Shown here: positions 61,723 through 64,000 of the stretch, in pieces
How positions within the stretch are numbered: position 1 is the first letter of the stretch
Layout: each line of letters starts with the position of its first letter
Origin: an uncultured Ruminococcus sp.
Lineage (GTDB): Bacteria; Bacillota; Clostridia; Oscillospirales; Ruminococcaceae
Reading direction: 5' to 3'
Assembly (NCBI RefSeq): GCF_946415235.1
Contig: NZ_CAMKRR010000001.1
Span: 1-64,000 of the forward strand
DNA length: 64,000 nt
Notes under the pieces: model-generated
Told to the model about the DNA's origin: nothing
Databases searched by the model: none
The model's input: the letters and a program-made list of their open reading frames with translations, nothing else
Program-made: the position numbers and the translations under genes

Positions 61723-61750
61723 AAAAAGCCCGTGCTGCTGCACGGGCTTT
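61723..61750 (-). terminator. nadE terminator
   Basis: AAAGCCCGTGC and GCACGGGCTTT form a perfect 11-bp stem with a 4-nt loop, followed on the minus strand by a T run. Confidence 0.85.
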
Positions 61751-61754
61751 GATA

Positions 61755-62504
61755 TTACTTGTTCTGTTCGTATTTGGGCATGAGCTGGAGCTTGTGGAGA
61801 TTTGCCCTGTGAAGGCGGTCTATCTTCTCCTTTATATCGGGTACGGAGCTGAGGTCGTCCTCGCCGCGGATGTACTTATCCAGCATGGCATATGTAAAGC
61901 CGAGATTTTCTTCGTCGGTCTTGCCGCAGAGGCCGTCTATCGGTACTTTATGCACAAGCTCGTTGGGAAGTCCGAGTACCTCGCCTACCTGTAATACCTC
62001 GGTTACCGTAAGGTCCGAAAGGGGAGAGAAGTCTCCTGCGGCGTCGCCGTACTTTGTGGAGTAGCCTACCCAGTCCTCGGAAAGGTTGCAGGTATTTACT
62101 ACTCTGCCGTTGTGGCAGGCCGCTATGGCGTAGAGAGTGGTCATCCTGATACGCGCGGGAGTGTTGACTATTGCCTGATCGGAAGGCTCAACGTGCTTTT
62201 TCAGTTCGTTCATGAAAGCCGTTACCGTATCGCCTATGTTGACGGTATAGCTCCTGATACCGAGAGTGTCAACAAGCAGGTGACTGTAGGATATATCAGC
62301 CTGTTCGCCCTGAGGCATGAGAACGCCGATAACTCTGTCCCTGCCGAGAGCCTTTGCACATACTGCTGCGGCTACGGAGCTGTCCTTTCCTCCCGATATG
62401 CCTATTACGGCATTCGTTGTAGGTGAAGCAGTTTTCTCGAACAGGTCGCGTACCCACTCAACTACTTCATTTGTCACTTTCTCTGCATTGAAACTGTAGC
62501 TCAT
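61755..62504 (-). CDS. nadE: NAD synthase
   Basis: This 249-aa PP-loop protein has the pyrophosphatase motif IGISGGKDSSVAAAVC, TCNLSEDWVGYSTKYGDAAGDFSPLSD, and C-terminal SVPDIKEKIDRLHRANLHK. It makes NAD from nicotinate adenine dinucleotide with ammonia; no glutaminase domain is present. The start follows GGAGGTATTTTT. It lies downstream of thrH on the same strand. Confidence 0.95.
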   Translation of the reverse strand: MSYSFNAEKVTNEVVEWVRDLFEKTASPTTNAVIGISGGKDSSVAAAVCAKALGRDRVIGVLMPQGEQADISYSHLLVDTLGIRSYTVNIGDTVTAFMNELKKHVEPSDQAIVNTPARIRMTTLYAIAACHNGRVVNTCNLSEDWVGYSTKYGDAAGDFSPLSDLTVTEVLQVGEVLGLPNELVHKVPIDGLCGKTDEENLGFTYAMLDKYIRGEDDLSSVPDIKEKIDRLHRANLHKLQLMPKYEQNK

Positions 62505-62562
62505 AAAAATACCTCCGCTCTTTATGTTGCGGCAGCGCGGCAATCAGCCGCTGTCAGCCGTT

Positions 62563-63168
62563 TTATTCTGCCATTGCCTTCTTTATTGCTGCAAGAAGCT
62601 CGTCATATGTCTCATATGCGGGAAGCTCGGGGTGATCCTTCTTTATCTGCTCTGTGCTGCGGAAAAGGAAGCCCGCCTTGCTTGCTTCTATCATTCCGAG
62701 GTCGTTGTAGCTGTCGCCGCTGGCGATAGTATCATAGCCTATGGACTGGAGAGCCTTTACCGTTGTGAGCTTGGACTTCTCGCAGCGCATCCTGAAGCCT
62801 GTTATCTCGCCGTTTTCAGCTACTTCGAGGCTGTTGCAGAAGATAGTCGGCCAGCCCAGCTTCTTCATGAGAGGTGCTGCAAACTGTGTGAACGTATCGC
62901 TGATGATTATTACCTGACCAAGCTCGCGGAGAGCGTCAAGGAACTCCTTTGCGCCTTCCATTGGTTCGATCTTTGCTATGGTATCCTGTATCTCTTTGAG
63001 TCCGAGACCGTGCTCCTTGAGAACGCCGAGACGCCAGTTCATGAGCTTATCGTAATCGGGCTCGTCACGGGTGGTCTTTTTAAGCTCGGGAATGCCGCTT
63101 GCTTCCGAAAAGGCGATCCATATCTCGGGCACAAGAACTCCCTCAAGATCAAGACAAGTTATATACAT
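62563..63168 (-). CDS. thrH: ThrH-type phosphoserine phosphatase / homoserine phosphotransferase
   Basis: This 201-aa HAD-family protein opens CLDLEGVLVPEIW, the ThrH form of the catalytic DxDG motif, with Glu at the second position. Other HAD motifs are VIISDTFTQF, RCEKSKLTTVKAL and ASGDSYNDLGMI. ThrH removes phosphate from phosphoserine and can pass it to homoserine. A GGAGG site precedes the ATG. The nadE gene follows by 58 bp. Confidence 0.92.
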   Translation of the reverse strand: MYITCLDLEGVLVPEIWIAFSEASGIPELKKTTRDEPDYDKLMNWRLGVLKEHGLGLKEIQDTIAKIEPMEGAKEFLDALRELGQVIIISDTFTQFAAPLMKKLGWPTIFCNSLEVAENGEITGFRMRCEKSKLTTVKALQSIGYDTIASGDSYNDLGMIEASKAGFLFRSTEQIKKDHPELPAYETYDELLAAIKKAMAE

Positions 63169-63267
63169 AATGAATTCCTCCGTTAAAAAATATCTTACTC
63201 AACTATTATACAACTTTTTATGATGTTTGTAAAGAAAAAAATAAGAGCAGCGGTGAAAGTATCTGTG

Positions 63268-63296
63268 TTGACAGCTGATATATTTTATTGTATAAT
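63268..63296 (+). promoter_or_regulatory. Promoter of the last membrane-protein gene
   Basis: TTGACA (63268-63273) and TATAAT (63291-63296) with 17-bp spacing. Confidence 0.85.
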
Positions 63297-63356
63297 AATT
63301 TATGCATGGATACGAAGCCTGTGCTTCGGCAAAATGTCTTGAAAGAGGAAATATAA

Positions 63357-63947
63357 ATGGATAAATACAAGAATAAGTTCCCGATCATTGCTGGATTGAT
63401 ATTTGTGATAACCGCTGTTGCAGCTGTTGCTTATTCATGGCTTAAGGGAATATACAGATATGATCTCAGGCTTTCTTTTTCGGAATATGTAGGGCTGCAT
63501 TACTCAATGTCGGTACTGTATTTTATTTCGGCGGTAATGATGCTCGTACTGCTGAGCATTTACGCATTTAAACTGAAATTGCCGCTCCTGAAGAAGATCG
63601 TTTATACAGTGGTTTTCCTGTGCATTTTCGGAACAGCTTTTTTTCCGTGCAACGGAAAACACAGCATTACCACGACCATACTTCACAATTACTTTGCTAT
63701 AGGTCTTATGCTGGCGGCAACCGTTTCCTTTGTGCTGTCAGCAATACTCACCAAAAGCAAGGTCCAGCGGATCATCGCTGTTTTGTCTCTGATATATGCG
63801 GCTGTATTCGTTGTGATGTTCTTTATCGGTTTCAGACCGCTGTTTCAGACTTTTTTCATCTGGGAAAACCTGTTTATCATCCTTTTGCTTCTCGGACTTC
63901 ATATGGAGCAATACGGTGAAAAGGCAGAGGTTTCGGATCGGGTATAA
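63357..63947 (+). CDS. Six-helix membrane protein (DUF998-like)
   Basis: This 196-aa protein has about six membrane helices (first FPIIAGLIFVITAVAAVAYSW). CNGKHSITTTILHNYFAIGLML in the middle resembles DUF998-type proteins. The function is unknown. A GAGGAAA site precedes the ATG; a strong terminator follows. Confidence 0.7.
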   Translation: MDKYKNKFPIIAGLIFVITAVAAVAYSWLKGIYRYDLRLSFSEYVGLHYSMSVLYFISAVMMLVLLSIYAFKLKLPLLKKIVYTVVFLCIFGTAFFPCNGKHSITTTILHNYFAIGLMLAATVSFVLSAILTKSKVQRIIAVLSLIYAAVFVVMFFIGFRPLFQTFFIWENLFIILLLLGLHMEQYGEKAEVSDRV

Positions 63948-63953
63948 ATAGCA

Positions 63954-63985
63954 CAGCCCCGAAGCTTTTGAAGGCTTCGGGGCTG
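63954..63985 (+). terminator. Terminator
   Basis: CAGCCCCGAAGC (63954-63965) and GCTTCGGGGCTG (63974-63985) form a perfect 12-bp stem followed by a T-rich stretch. Confidence 0.85.
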
Positions 63986-64000
63986 AATTTATTTTAATGG

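Overview
The window reads as a piece of a Gram-positive, fibre-degrading Clostridia chromosome, most likely a cellulosome-forming Ruminococcus. Three large secreted polysaccharide-degrading enzymes carry type I dockerin repeats, and the rest is ordinary Firmicutes housekeeping (ssrA/smpB, a TPP-riboswitch thi operon, nadE, thrH). This assignment is inference; there is no 16S rRNA or ribosomal marker in the window.

Bases 1 to about 29,580 are accessory DNA. At the far left are an 8-bp iteron-like array, a stand-alone mobC and a tyrosine integrase. Next come an Mrr-type restriction gene pair, an orphan gene, and two tandem large serine recombinases heading a long minus-strand block of mobile-element genes. 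That block holds small proteins of domains of unknown function, a gamma-glutamylcyclotransferase and an amidoligase, a replication-relaxation protein, a VirD4/TraG-like coupling ATPase, and an MT-A70 DNA methyltransferase. Its upstream end (15.2-18.6 kb) is a compact operon: a 40-residue tandem-repeat peptide, a 112-aa possible E2-like protein, a JAB-protease/E1 fusion and a ClpB-D2-like AAA+ unfoldase. I consider this the best candidate for an undescribed system, possibly a miniature tag/activate/remove/unfold pathway. Divergent from it is a STAND NTPase, and then a type I restriction-modification operon in the order hsdM-hsdS-(KAP-like ATPase)-hsdR. The island abuts the 3' end of the tmRNA gene.

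From about 29,584 rightward the DNA looks like core chromosome: ssrA, a peptidase S66 gene, a lipoprotein and smpB; GH43-CBM22-dockerin-CE1; a MATE exporter; a beta-helix/CBM6/dockerin protein; nitroreductase; an ion/anion permease; a TetR regulator facing a DUF1858 gene; a three-gene envelope-glycan operon; thiD-cytX-thiC under a TPP riboswitch; a rubredoxin/ferredoxin redox pair; TraX; a GH30 galactanase-like dockerin enzyme; an ABC exporter; an LRR protein; nadE and thrH; and a membrane protein.

Several intergenic regions are strikingly structured. There is a 220-bp run of six consecutive inverted repeats (37,784-38,003), a predicted four-way cloverleaf in the ABC exporter leader (57,423-57,535), a 13-bp inverted repeat straddling the ssrA promoter, and mutually exclusive hairpins over a ribosome binding site at 18,440-18,473. 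All functional calls come from reading motifs by eye; no database search was run.
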